A stretch of DNA of 64,000 nt from Lepidonotus clava (GCA_936440205.1 OW387150.1:15102152-15166151); one strand, 5' to 3'. Numbered from the stretch's first letter, positions 44,776 through 56,700 are shown. Translations and numbers: made by a program. Notes: generated by a model from the letters alone, not told the origin.

Positions 44776-45950
44776 AACATGGCCCTGAATTGCATACTAA
44801 TTTACAGACTCAGTTCATCGAGCCCAAACATTCAACATGTAATTACATTACACAATGATTAACTTATGTTATCACTAAAGGGCCCAGGGAGTACGATAAA
44901 TGATGCGTCAATTATTTATGTACAAGCCTTGAACTCAAAGAACCTTTTCTAAGGTTCACAAGTAGCACGATTGTGTTGTTCTGACATGGGGAATGCAAAT
45001 TCTTGGGATAAAAGGATCTTAATAAGCTATTCCGAACTTGATTCTTCTGCTCAGGAGCGGCTTGTTGAAATACTGCATTTTAATTGGCTGGCAAACCTTC
45101 ATAGTGTGTCAATTGATAACATTAAAAAAATAGATAATGTTTTAGCAGTATTTGGGGATATGGAAAAATATAATGCTTGCAAGCTTGTTTAAGTAAATTA
45201 TTGTCTGTAATGCTGTGAGGTGGTTTCCGATGATACAAAATTGAAAAATATCCAATCTTTCAGTTAGGACGGGTTTGAACCCTTCCCCCGCCCCCACATG
45301 TTGAACTGGATATCTGTCATTGGCCATTGTATCGGGAGTTCAATACCTACATATGGTAGGTACTCTCATGTTTTTTAATCATCCTTTGTCATCCATGTTT
45401 GAATGGTGTTTGGAAAATATTTACTACCTCCTCGGATCATATTGGGTTCGTTTCACATTATCTATGTTACCTTATCCTTGCCGTTCTATGGACCTGAAGC
45501 GAATGTCCAAGCATCAAAAACATATTGAATTACTGTAGGCCTATCATTTGCTTATCTAATATATGAAATAGGGCATACCATGCATGTCACATCCCAAACA
45601 CAATAGCAAAAGAAATTGTGCATGACCCACAGGCCGGGCCCACAGGCCGTTCCAATGTAAATTGATATATGTTTTTCGAGGAGTCATGTTTCAATCAACA
45701 TTTAGAATAAGAAATGCTATTCGTTTGTTTTCTTTCAATCATTTTGCTACTATAAGGTTTCTTGCGAACTTATACTTACGGCGCACTTGTACTCAGTACA
45801 ACTAGCTATATAGAAGGCCAGGGAGCATCAATCTGGTATTGTCACCTGAGCGTATGCAGTGTACAAAGACAGAAAAGTCGGGCGAAAATTTCCAGGTGGT
45901 ACATGTGCCTCTTTTGCATGAGTCTACTCGAAATCCTATGTTTTAGTAAC
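44776..45950. other. AT-rich stretch with one small open frame
   Basis: An ATG at 44986 opens 68 codons (starting MGNANSWDKRILISYSELDS) to TAA at 45192. The residues look protein-like, but the codons are as AT-rich as the flanks, no domain is recognised and no promoter is evident. GGGTTTGAACCCTTCC near 45270 resembles a B box but has no A box or tRNA fold. Confidence 0.3.
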
Positions 45951-45956
45951 TAGCCT

Positions 45957-46484
45957 GCACTGAAAAAAGTCTGGATTAAAAAGTTAGTCATAGTCCTAAG
46001 CTTTTGCCAAAATCTTAGTCCATTTTATATGCTGATAAGCCACTGACTAACCTCAGGGTTAGAAAGTTAGTCAATTTGACTAGGGGGTCCTAATCGTACA
46101 GTAGAAGCGCATGAAGAGCCTCAGTTCTGGCATCTCGTTCCCCTCCCCTAACACTCATTCACCTTGATCTGAGACACCCCACAGCTCACCCTCGTGCATG
46201 AGGCACAACTCTAGGAGCCCTCTGTTCTGCCCTTGTTCCTGGCATGCACTCTTGTGCCCAGGCCCAAGGATGAAGCGGCAGCTGACACCCATTTCAGAAT
46301 TGCCCAGATAGACAGTCAGGAAACAATAAAAAGAGCATGGGAAAACAAACCCTCCATGCTTACTTTTACATCACACAGACATTAATGTTGTACTTAGAGT
46401 TAGGCTCTTTTTAACTAACCTTTAATTTCTATAAGCCAGATTTGACTAAGTTTCTAACTTTTCACTTTTTCACCGTGTATGCAG
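45957..46484. mobile_element. CACTGAAAAA-ended element with AGTTAGTCA motifs
   Basis: The left end is CACTGAAAAAAGTC and the reversed right end CACGGTGAAAAAGTG. Subterminal AGTTAGTCA/TGACTAA-type words recur on both sides. The middle carries copy 2 of the dispersed repeat (46229-46377). The inverted ends are short and imperfect and no target duplication is clear, so the borders are tentative. Confidence 0.35.
46229..46377 (+). repeat. Dispersed repeat, copy 2 (partner at 36472)
   Basis: It shares AGCGGCAGCTGAC, AGAATTGCC, AAGAGCATGGGAAAACAAAC and TTTTACATCACA with 36472-36614. It lies inside the CACTGAAAAA-ended element, so it may be an internal part of that family, with the other copy truncated at both ends. 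Confidence 0.6.
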
Positions 46485-46489
46485 ACCGC

Positions 46490-47270
46490 TCCATTTTGGA
46501 AACCCTGGATCTGATGCTGATATTATAATATCTGCTGTCCGGCATGTATTGTTGTACACTTTGTATGCCATTATAGTCTCATAGATGTTGCTAGCATTTC
46601 TTGGTCATTGGCAACTGGTATTTTACTCCAGCCACAATAAATAACCCAGTAGGTGGTTGGAAATAAAAGCTTCGAATTACCATTTATGAAGCAGCTCAGT
46701 AAAAAACGCAGCCACTTGCGCCATATAATGGGTAATAAATGTCAAATCAGAGGCAATTTATGAAGGTAGGGAGGTAGGAGTAGCTAGTGTAACTTCCTGT
46801 GTCATGGTGAAAAAATGGGTATTCAGAAAACGCTGAGGATGCACAAAAAAGCTTTGACAATTAGATGGCAAATGTATGTTCGTTCCACAACTTTGATATC
46901 GACATGGTATACACTATGCATACGAATCAGTGTTAGCCTCCTCTTTGAAGCTTTACACAATTATCTTAAATCAAAATGATTTCGAATTATTTCAATGTAC
47001 TAAAACATGGCTTAGTTGTTTGAACCAGTGGGCCCTGAGTAAGTTTGAAAGTATCAAAGGTGGCACAGTCGCTCTAGGTAGATGAAAATACAGACTCATT
47101 AGTAATAGTCCTCTTTTGCTTGATAGTCAAACTTTATAACATTATCAAGGAAAAAGTAAAGAAAAATTTAGAATGTATGCATCGACATAAAGAAGTAATA
47201 TGTTATTGTAAATTTCGACAACGTGTCAGATTACCAAGTATCCAAGAAAAGTCGTAAAGGGCGAATTGCG
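46490..47270. other. AT-rich stretch, nothing recognised
   Basis: No gene was found. A short GGATCC-element-like end (AAACCCTGGATCTGATGC) lies at about 46498-46516. Confidence 0.35.
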
Positions 47271-47274
47271 TCTT

Positions 47275-47712
47275 TAACCCCTTCAACCCTCCTTTCCGAT
47301 AAAATCAGATGAAAAGGTCTGTTAAAGTAAAAGTTTTCACGCATTTTAATAGCTGTTTTGTAATATTCTTGTTAGAAACTAGGATATTGATTTTTGAAGC
47401 TACACTCTTCATACTATGCTAGGAGCCCCCTTAATCTATATATCCTCCATATCTCAATGTATTTGCAGCTTGAACTGAACCATACTAAAACATGAAAGTA
47501 ATACCTTCAATCATAAGAAATGTTGCAAATGCAATAACTTTAGACGGTAGGAAAATCCCTGGAACCCAAGGAATACAATAGTATTTCACTTAGAGCTGCA
47601 GCTCAAATATCTGTTTCTTAATCAACAAATAACCCTAAAAATTGACCCATATTCATGGGCTACAGCAGTGGTGAGGCCTAAGATGGCCCTACGGGGTGGA
47701 AGGGGTAAACAG
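47275..47712. mobile_element. Possible MITE with TTTAACCCCTTCAACCC ends
   Basis: TTTAACCCCTTCAACCCTCC at 47275 and the inverse of GGTGGAAGGGGTAAA at about 47698-47712 resemble each other as terminal inverted repeats around 440 bp of AT-rich DNA. Only about 17 bp match and there are several mismatches, so this is tentative. Confidence 0.3.
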
Positions 47713-47849
47713 ATTGTGAAACTCATGTTGGCCATTTACTCAATCTGTTCAAAGTTTCCGATAAAGTCGTTTCTTTCATGTCATTTACAATCTCCCTTAT
47801 CCTCCCCAAATACGTATTTCGTAGAAAGGGAACAGTTGACACAGCCCTG

Positions 47850-49730
47850 ATACTTCCTATAGGCAAATGTGCTTCTTCTTACAGCAACTACAGAAAAACC
47901 AATAGAATCGTAGTAATGTCACACTCGGGATAAGGAAGTCAACCAAAGTAAGACTACCTCAGGTGGAAGAGAGTTGAATTTATCTCACAACGCTAACACA
48001 GTTTCATATAAACCAAAGCGAGACTCCCTATAGGAAAACAGCTCCCCTGGTCAGGTTGACTATCTTAGTGGCTGTAGGGGAGGTGGGTAGATCGGTTAAT
48101 CCGCAAAGTCTGTTCCGTAGTACTGTGGTGTGGGCGTCAGGTAGATGACAGCCCACACACACAGTGGGACCCACTCTTATGGGGTGACGCGCATAAACTC
48201 TTAATTCAACATTTAAAGAATGTTTCTATTCTTATAGAGCAGGGGAAAAGACTTGTATGCTTCATTGTGAAATAAAATGAGCATCTTTATAAATAAAAAT
48301 GAATGATTTTTTTAAAAATGTTTCTCATGTTTTCCGCTGAGCTGAAGCTGCCACTATAAACTTTGAAATAACCAAAGCACGTTTTCCTAGAATAGAGAAA
48401 AAAGTTATGATATGTGATCAAGTGATACACTGTCAGCACTACAGTGCTATATATTATTCAATGCATGTGGTTGGAATTATTGACTTCTCTTAGTATACAT
48501 TTATTTTAATTCCTATCAAAACTATTGATCAGAAAATTATCAGCAATGTCACAACGATGATATCAATCTATTCAGTAGTTACGAGAAAAGGTAGTTCTTT
48601 CACCAGTAAAATCGATAACACTCTTCATTAAAATTTTATTCAAATGAGTTAACCGGAATAGTTCTGGCTGCAGCAGTTCCACGAAAAGAACGTTAACATC
48701 TGAGGTTATAGACATTTCACGAGTTTCTTATGGAAACTTCACGAACGTCGAGAACAGTGTGTCCATAGGGAAATATCTTTAACTACTTTCAATACCTCAG
48801 GAAGGAGACCCAAAACCTCTGTCAGGGGCATCAGAACTCCTGTAATTGAACCCAATAGCTCGATATTGGAAACACCACTCTTTATGTTACAATGAGGAAT
48901 AACGTAAATGTAAGTATAATATCTTATCAAAAAACAAACTAGGAGACAGGTTACAGTTTCACTCTGCTCCTAACTATGGCAGTATTGCCGAATACCACAG
49001 AATGACATACAACCTGGATCAATTCTTAAGAAACAACTCAGATGATTACTCATTCACACAAGAAAACATATTGGATAATGTGAACATTATCTTACAATTT
49101 CTCTCTTGCAAAATTATGAGTCACCATTACATTGGTTTTTACTTCGAATGTATATTCTCTGTGGTGTGTGATCATATCTAACATCTCAAATTCCTGTCTG
49201 TTGGTGTACACTCGGTGTTCCATAGACCGCAGACAAGATTGGAGTGTAATCCTCGCTCACTGTACACAGGTGCCAGTCCCGGGAGCTGTAAGCCTGAGCA
49301 GCTCATGGCCAGGAAGTGGGGTAGACTTCTGATGGAAGCTGCTCGGCCAATAAAGAGTATATTTACCACGGCAGGCCTTCCATATTCCCTCTGATATAGT
49401 CTGACCTTTGCCTGGCGTGTCACTGCCAGATCAACGGATTTAGCGGTTATCAAGAAACATAGGGGACACTGTGATTTGCTGAGATTTGTTATTTTCAGTG
49501 GTATATCTGTTAAAGCCACCCCAGTTTTTATCTAAATTAAAGTTTATCATGAAATTTGATAGAAAAAAAAGAATTAAATATGGAAATAGGAATCACCTTA
49601 GAAAAGATTAATCGTAGCAACTTTGTTGATTACATTCCAAATATTTAAAAGTAAAACAATAGAATATAACGGGTCATTTTGAATTCCCAAAGGAACTGAT
49701 GCCAATGCCTGACAGCCTGTTCATTATTAC
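47850..49730. other. AT-rich stretch, nothing recognised
   Basis: No gene or clear element was found. A minus frame of about 113 codons at 49178-49519 has no recognisable domain. Confidence 0.4.
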
Positions 49731-49734
49731 AAGG

Positions 49735-49875
49735 TACGATTGCAAATTATAATAAATTTGTGAAAAATACATCCAACTCGACGACGGCTTGGTGTAGACT
49801 TGATGTTTATTTAAGACATCAAAACCCTGTTTCGGATTGTCACATCCATCATCAGAATTGTTAGTAATATTATTA
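49735..49875 (-). mobile_element. Penelope-like retroelement end fragment
   Basis: On the minus strand CTGATGATGGATGTGACAAT is followed by CCGAAACAGGG, TTTTGATGTC and TTAAATAAACATC, then AAGTCTACACCAAG. CTGATGA and GAAAC separated by a small GGAT/ATCC hairpin are the conserved core of the hammerhead-type motif found in the terminal repeats of Penelope-like elements. The stem that should close around the cleavage site is not apparent, so the fragment is judged old and inactive. No reverse transcriptase is visible. Family assignment is from motif memory. Confidence 0.45.
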
Positions 49876-49949
49876 TGTATAATCACTCAAAGATATGTAA
49901 TTATGTACTTATTGCAGCACTAAGAGGTTGGGTTTAATAACCCATGGCC

Positions 49950-51700
49950 AATTGTTCATGTATATATATAATACTGAAAAGAACTGATACTTTCTACATG
50001 CAATTATATTATTCATATGACGTCAACGAACTGGGAGGGAGGTCAATTATGATCTTTTTTTCTCAATTAAAGTGGCTAACTTCGGCCTTGACCGGTTTTC
50101 TAGTTAGTCCACCGCCTAAGCATATTGCATTAATCCATTAAAAATAGAAAAATGATAAATAAAATAAATAAAATCTATATACCTTTTCTTTCTTGAATCC
50201 GACTATCCTTTTAAAATAAAACTGTATCTTGATTTATTCAGCAAACAAAATCCATTGAAAAAAACTAGTTCTTTTTGCTGTACATTTCGCTGAAATTCTG
50301 GACTGAAACTCTTTACATTGAATAGAATCACTCTGTTGTCCTAAATATTATTAACATTAAACGAACTGCACTTATATCGCTTCTATCAACAACAATTGTA
50401 CACTGGTATATTTATTGTTTGTCATTCATCATTTGCTTATCTCTGGCTAATCATCGAGACGACATGTCCACAATGACGTCATCATTTCAGCTGTGCGTCA
50501 TTCCCGACGGCCACGTGCTTCATAAACTATTTAGCCCCTCCCCCCACTGGAGGAGGTTTTTACACCTGAGTCCCAGCACGTCCTGGTGTTGTGACCGTTT
50601 GTGCTGTGGTCAGCAATTCTTTACCGTTGAAAGGTATATCATGACCAGCGGTCTTTTTCATATAGACTTTCCTTCTTTAATGAGAGTTTTGGATAATATT
50701 ATGTCCACTAACGTCTGGACAGAACCTCTAAGGAAGTTTCAGAAATGCAATATGTTCTTTAGGTTTGCAGGGGAATTTCTGTCATTTTTTAGCATGCCTG
50801 GCCTTACTCAGTTACTTTAAATTTCGAGATTAACAGAAATGTTATACCCTGAGGGAATCCGAATACCGGTCTGGCTAATGAATGTTTCTCAAAGTCTTAA
50901 TGAAACCTCCTGCTGTTGGGAGGTCGTTATTGGTTACCTTATCACATGGCCTGGATAGTAACCAATGCACTCTCACGTATGCGCTTATATTGGAAGAGCC
51001 ATATCTTTTTTTTTCAATTGTATGTAAACTATGTCATGATAGGTCGGAAATGTTTAGTTGGGACAACGGTGGGTTTAGCAATCAAAACCGGCAAGACAGG
51101 GCACAATTAAGCTGTGATATGAAAAAAAACCCCACTTTAACAGTCTTTCAATGTCGTATAATTTCTCGTAGATTATATATTTTCCAATGTCCTTGGAAGT
51201 AAATCTTCACTTCTTGGCCCTTTTACTGACTATATGGAAATCACCTTGTAAGAAAGTCTTGCTCCCAATTACCAAGCAACGATCTCTGTCCCCCCTAAGC
51301 ACCGCAAGGGTCGTAAGTTAGTCGCATAAGTCATTCCTCTGAGACTAGGCCCTTACCCTGCATCGATAATTTATGTTGCCACTTCAATTATAAGATTACA
51401 CCATGATAAACAGGGCCTGCCTAATGGGGGCCATTTTCGATACGTATGTCATCCGATACTGTTGCTGCACTGCTAAAAGGCTAAACTTAAGTTGATTACT
51501 GGCTTCGTACCTCGCCAATCGAATGAGATGAAAGGGTTATAAAAGAAGAGGACTTAAGATAAGGAGAAGAAGTAATTAGCTCAATTATGTAAGATTACTT
51601 GCTGGTTGATCTAAAGCTCCCTCTTTGCTGTCCCTTGTCGCACTTTCTGCACGACATCTAACGATTTGGAATAAAATCCAGGATTTGGCAGAACTTCCAT
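49950..51700. other. AT-rich stretch, nothing recognised
   Basis: No gene or element was recognised. A 133-codon open frame at 50419-50820 has no identifiable domain, and other small frames are of chance length. Confidence 0.4.
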
Positions 51701-51763
51701 TACACGGAAAGTAATTGGGAACTTTACACAGACAGCTACTTGTCATGTTATATGTACATTTTA

Positions 51764-52000
51764 AGCTGGGAACCCACTGAGCTACGCAACTATAATTCTA
51801 TCCGTATGCGAGATCGCAAGCGGCCAATATGTTTTGCAAGTGATTGATCATGTTTGATATATTTCTGGTCAAATCGCTCAATGGAAATACATTTTCTGGC
51901 CATTTTCAATGAGTTTTGGTAATTGGACCAAAAATAACCTACCAGAACTGGTCGATACGACCAGAATTCTAGTTTTGTCGCTCAATGGGTTCCCCACTTA
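51764..52000. mobile_element. CCCATTGAGCGA MITE family, copy 3
   Basis: The left end TAAGCTGGGAACCCACTGAG and the right end GTCGCTCAATGGGTTCCCCA, then CTTA, are inverted repeats. CGACCAGAATTCTAG inside the right arm is inverse to the ACTATAATTCTATCCG stretch of the left arm. It is about 237 bp, with no coding capacity. The same family occurs at 19.9, 20.2 and 27.5 kb. Confidence 0.7.
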
Positions 52001-52947
52001 CGGGAGCATCGGGAATTCCGGGACATCTTAATGCAGCTTGTTTTTAGATGAATCAAATCCGTCCCAGCTTTTGAATTTTGTATAAAGTAGTCCTGAGTGA
52101 CAGCTACAGTTTTCACCTCTAAATACTTTCAGTCGAATACAACCAAAATGGACGGGAGTGGACTCCCGGGATCACCACACCTCTTGGATCAGCCCCTAAG
52201 CCATGACTGTGCTATCAGCAAAGTGCATTTCCCATTACTTGAAATACAGTCCTCTGTTCTCCATTGCAGAATTTCTAGAATAGAGCCAACGCAAAAGTAC
52301 TTTGGGCTTGAAAAGGAAAGTGAAGAAAGAAAATTGCAAAAGCCGAAATTGTATGGCTAATGTTCATGTCCTTTGATTGTGTTTCCTTGGTTACCACTGC
52401 CATTATACAAAGATTCTTAGCAATACCTTGCATGATCTGATCTGCAGATGTATACTGCAGGTACATGTCTTCCTATACAGTTGAAAAGAAGTTCTTTGGC
52501 TGATAACAAAAATGATGACATATCTAAACCTCGCCCTATAACATGAGCCCCTTTACCTGGTCCATGACTGTGCATTTTCATGTTAGACTTCAGAATCTGG
52601 CACCCAGCTTCTCATGCAATAGCACACCAAATTTTTGACACAAGGGTATAAACTTACTGCTATATTGCTGATTCAGTTGGATGGCTTAACGATCTAGAGA
52701 ACTGCACGATACAGCAAAGTACATTGATATAGATTTGGATTGGATATTAAAGACATTCTAAAGAAATCCTGAGGACAAATTACATCAGCAGTACATGTAT
52801 GTATACACGTAAGTACACCTGATACGCCTATAGTCATATAAAGCATGCATGCAGATATCGATTAGGTGCAATGGGTTGATAGAGTACAGTGTTCGGAACA
52901 ATGCCTTTATGTAAGTTTTCTTGTATTTTGGATCTACAAGCACTCCT

Positions 52948-53310
52948 GGGGGGGCGACCAAGAAAAAGCTACGAAAAATCACGTCCACGAAAAGTTATAA
53001 AACCCACGATAGCTCAATTTTCTATCGTGGGATTTTAGAAGAAAAAAATTCGTGGATTTTTTTTTCCATTTTTTTATTCAAAATTTTACACTCTCAAATT
53101 GTCCCAATGTATTTCAAACATACATTAACCAGTGTTTTAGGTTGATTTACATCTATTATAAATGGTTTTAGTATGATTTTCACTGAACTTTAAGGTCCAC
53201 GAAATTTTCGTGCATTTTTTCTGGGGAGATTTATCTATCGTGACCACGAAAAAAGGGTAAAAACCACTCTACGAAATTTCGTAGCTTTTTCTTGGTCGCC
53301 CCCCCCCCCC
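52948..53310. mobile_element. GGGGGCGACCAAG-ended MITE
   Basis: The left end GGGGGGGCGACCAAGAAAAA, then GCTACGAAA, and the right end, its inverse (TTTCGTAGC, then TTTTTCTTGGTCGC and a C run), match over more than 25 bp. A second inner hairpin (CCCACGATAG .. CTATCGTGGG) lies near the left end, with related CACGAAA words near the right. It is about 363 bp, AT-rich inside and non-coding. CCT flanks both ends and may be a target duplication. Confidence 0.8.
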
Positions 53311-53329
53311 TGTTCGTCTCTTGATATAT

Positions 53330-54270
53330 TTTTTATCATTATTTTTCAAATACCGAATTCAAAGTGTGCCTGGAAAACATTGTTGGTCTTTATGTATATT
53401 CACTAGCGCATTCAGAAAGTCTGTCGGTGAATTTCAAAACAGAAAAACATTAATAAGCTTAAATGCCTTTATATCGAGCGAAGTTTACTGAATGTTGAAA
53501 ATGGTGTAAACAAATATTTACATCTTGTTTTCCCAGAAATTCACTCAAACTTAAGTAGTCTTGGGAGGAACGAATAATTGGCATAAGTGTGAAAAAAGTA
53601 GCTTTCAACTCTTTCTTAAAAGCGTTAGTTGGTCGGCAGATGCGGCTTTGGGTTCATCTATAATGAAAACATGGATGTTTGGTTCTTACAAGGAAACGTC
53701 CGAGGGTTCCCAGAATGCACTCATTTACCCTATTTGGTTGTGTCTGAGAAGAAGAATTCAAAAGGTAATGGCCATTTGAGTGATCGGGACCGCCCGTGGT
53801 TATGCTTAACATCTGCTATTTACCATTAGTAAAGAACCCTGTAATATAATGGGTTTTATAAACTGATTTTATGTTACTGGGTTATTAGGAAACTGAATTG
53901 TCCAGTCAATTATCGAACACGTAATAACAGTGAGGCATAAAAAAAAGCTACAAAAAAAGAAAAAAGGGTGACTTCCTGGTGACTTGAAATAAGACAAACT
54001 ATTCTGAAGACTTGGATAAAAAGTAAGTACATACACAGTTGGTATAATGTAAAAAAAACAGCTAGTTGCAGTTCAAGAGGGTTTATTCAGTTGGCGGCCA
54101 TACATGATAAAATGGCTAATGTCTGAATTTGAAAAGTCAACACCGGATGTGTGTCCAGGTGTCTGCATAAACCTTACCCAACAAAGAAAGCAAAGATAGA
54201 TATCATGCTTCGTTTTCATACACACCATGTTCAGCGTGTGAAACGATATACCTTTTGGGAATTTCTGAGA
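53330..54270. other. AT-rich stretch, nothing recognised
   Basis: No gene or element was recognised. Confidence 0.4.
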
Positions 54271-54277
54271 AGACTGC

Positions 54278-54750
54278 GTAAGGCCTGTTTCCACCGAACG
54301 ACATTATACTAACGACCATGAACGACCATGAATGATTCACAAATCTTTTGTGGTCGTTCAGTGGAAACACAAAATCGTTGGTTAAGACTTTTGTTAAAGA
54401 CTGCAAACGATTTTTGCTCAAGACCAAAGCGAACGATTCACCAACAACCAAATATTAAACCTTTTTAATATTTCTGGACGACAGATGCCAACAATTTTTT
54501 TCAAGGGCATTAAAGAGCTATTAAATCTATTGTTCCCTCACTTTTCTGGTGTGTGTCGTTTGAAAAAGTCGTCCAGATTGTCCAATAATCGTTCAGATAT
54601 CGGTATTTTGGTCGTTCAGTGGAAACACTTTGTTAACAGTTTTCTTAAGATATTTTCTGATGATTTTGACTCAAGACCTTTTATTTTTTTCAGTAATTTT
54701 TATCGTGAACCTACACCATAGTAAAATCGTTCAGTGGAAACCCGGCTGTA
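54278..54750 (+). mobile_element. GTTTCCACYGAACGA MITE, complete copy
   Basis: The element is about 54281-54747 with GTA on both sides (54278-54280 and 54748-54750). The left end is AGGCCTGTTTCCACCGAACG and the right end is the inverse of AGCCGGGTTTCCACTGAACG. TCGTTCAGTGGAAAC recurs internally on both arms, giving multi-layer inverted repeats. It is about 467 bp and non-coding. A shortened inverse copy is at 60993-61320. The 3-bp duplication is suggestive of PIF/Harbinger-type movement; this is inference. Confidence 0.8.
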
Positions 54751-54759
54751 GAAGCTACT

Positions 54760-55790
54760 TTAAATTCGATATACGCCCTTCAAATTGACACAAGGACATC
54801 TAAAGTGATGAAGTCTAATTAATCACCAGAAAATGCTTACATAGCGAATATATAAGTGCATGATACATTATTGATAAAGATGCTGCAAATTTATGTAGAT
54901 GGCCACGCCCATATGACATGCATTAGATAAACCTATACGTTACCTAAATCGATACATTTTTATTCTGCTATACTACTAGGTTATGCATAAGTGAAGTGAA
55001 TTTCGTTTTTTACCCTTGCATTACCTTAATCATAGATATTCCATTGATGTAGATGGAAAACATAAAAAAAATTGAAGAGGCACTTAGAAAAGCTAGGCAT
55101 GGTTTGTGTACATGTAGCTCTCGGGAAAATGTCAACCGTCACCCTAATCCAGGGGCAATACAGGACTTTGGAATGGAAAGGGGGCAGGCCTATCATACAG
55201 GTATAGGCTGATGCCTGGTAATTTCCAATTGGTGACTAGACTGAATTTCGGCGGGGACATCTATAGCAGGGTTTGCACCGGATGATCAATCCCTCCATTG
55301 TTGAAGAATTAACAGATTATGGTCGAGGAGTCGCGGAATCAAGTAGAAAATATCAGAAGTGCCCTCTCAGAATCCAGTGAGCAAAAGATCTGTCATTTCC
55401 CAGAAGGGTAATAATGCCTGTCTGTGAATGTTTATGTCAAGGTTTGTGTTGTCAGTAAAAATAATCTGTGTAATAAATATAGAATAAACTAAGTACAGAC
55501 CGCAGGTGCACTCGCCAATTGTTATTGTCCCATGCCAGTTTGCACATTCCTATGTCTCTGGCTAAAGCCCTCACAGTATGTGCAAACCAGCATAATAACA
55601 TTTGCTTTTATGCCCCCTTGGTCTGTCCTATGTAGGCCTATTTATTTGCCAGAATACAAATTTCTCTTTATTTGTCTTCCTTATTCGCCGGCGACTAGCA
55701 GTAAGTTGCTGTAGTAGTTTACCCCATGAAAAGGCAGCTTGAGTACTAAACACTGCAGTATCTCCCCATCTATTTGTGATTTATTAGGTA
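54760..55790. other. AT-rich stretch, nothing recognised
   Basis: No gene or element was recognised. Confidence 0.4.
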
Positions 55791-55794
55791 TCTA

Positions 55795-55877
55795 CAAACA
55801 TTAGTTGGGTGTGAGTGGAGGAAGAGGTCAGGACCCCCTAAACACTCTGCCCCTTCCCCCTGGATCCGCCCCTGTAA
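55795..55877. repeat. GGATCC-ended element, right-end fragment
   Basis: GTCAGGACCCCCTAAAC followed by CCCCTGGATCCGCCCCTG matches the right terminus of the complete element at 3224-3394 very closely. The left half is missing or unrecognisable. Confidence 0.55.
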
Positions 55878-56118
55878 TAAGAGCATTGTTCCTTCATTAT
55901 CCACTCCCCGAGGATTGTACCGTATGGTGTCCTTGGTAACAGGACCTGTGCTATGCCCACTAAACATCAAAGGCATTGTTAGTGTGTGTTTTCCCCCCTA
56001 CACCTCTCCCAAGGCATTGTGGTCGTCACGTCTCGGCAATCATCTATTCCCCTTCCCCCCACCCTTCTCGTCAGCGTTGGGACAGGCTCAGCTGGCCGGG
56101 ATCTATACTAATGATACC

Positions 56119-56245
56119 ATGGCATCCTCCAGGAGCTGCCCCGCCAGATCCGCCGCCCACGTGACAAGCGGGAATAGGACCCTGGAGGAGCTGAGCGATA
56201 ATCGGGGAAAAAGTGGGGTGGACGATAATAGGGGGTCGGAGCGGG
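56119..56245 (+). CDS. Candidate first coding exon, unrecognised protein
   Basis: ATACCATGGCA is an ideal start context (A at -3, G at +4). The frame runs 42 codons (MASSRSCPARSAAHVTSGNR, then a charged part rich in E, D, N, R and G) to CGGG-GTGAGC, a strong splice donor with GT at 56246-56247. Unspliced it stops at 56254-56256. A 27-28 bp tandem repeat containing CGATAAT (56196, 56223, 56251) lies in the second half of the frame. CpG is raised, and E-boxes (CACGTG) lie within and just after it. No family was recognised. It may be a true first exon with a repeat-derived tail or an accidental frame in a GC-rich repeat. Confidence 0.3.
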
Positions 56246-56411
56246 GTGAGCGATAATAGGAGCAGAGGGAGCCAGGTCACGTGGTGTATATGGAGAGGGG
56301 AAGTGATTTAAGTGTTCAGGACCAGGGGATCCCGGTGGGCCTTTGTTCAGTTAGTTCACAAGAACAACAGCAGTTTGCCTACAAGAGGCAATGCATTGGG
56401 GGTATGGATGC

Positions 56412-56433
56412 GGGGGTGGGGGGGGGGGGGGGG
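56412..56433 (+). repeat. Poly-G tract
   Basis: Five G, one T and then sixteen G in a row. It can form G-quadruplexes and is likely to be length-variable and hard to sequence. It directly precedes the minisatellite at 56437. Confidence 0.9.
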
Positions 56434-56436
56434 TCC

Positions 56437-56700
56437 CATGTTGCATGTCGAATTTAAAAAACGGCTGTGTCGCCTGTCACTATATCACAGATTATACCCA
56501 TGTCACATGTCGAACTTAAGAAATGGCCCTGTCCCCTGTCACTATCTTTTTAAAGCCCCTGTCGCATGTCAAATTTAAGAATAGACCAGTGTCATTTGTC
56601 CCTAAGTTTCCATGTCGCATGTCGAATTTAAGAAACACCCATGTCGCCCTGTCGAATTTAAGAAATGCCCATGTTGCCATGTCGAATTTATGGGTCTAGA
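56437..56700 (+). repeat. Minisatellite of CATGTCGCATGTCGAATTTA units
   Basis: Units start at 56437, 56499, 56559, 56611, 56640 and 56670. The last three are single units of about 29 bp; the first three are longer, about 52-62 bp, with an inserted TGTCNCCTGTCACTAT-type subunit. GTCGAATTTAAGAAA is the most conserved part. This is a degenerate higher-order array. Confidence 0.85.

Noticed and set aside
45265-45285. B-box-like GGGTTTGAACCC
   Set aside because: No A box at tRNA distance and no acceptor stem.
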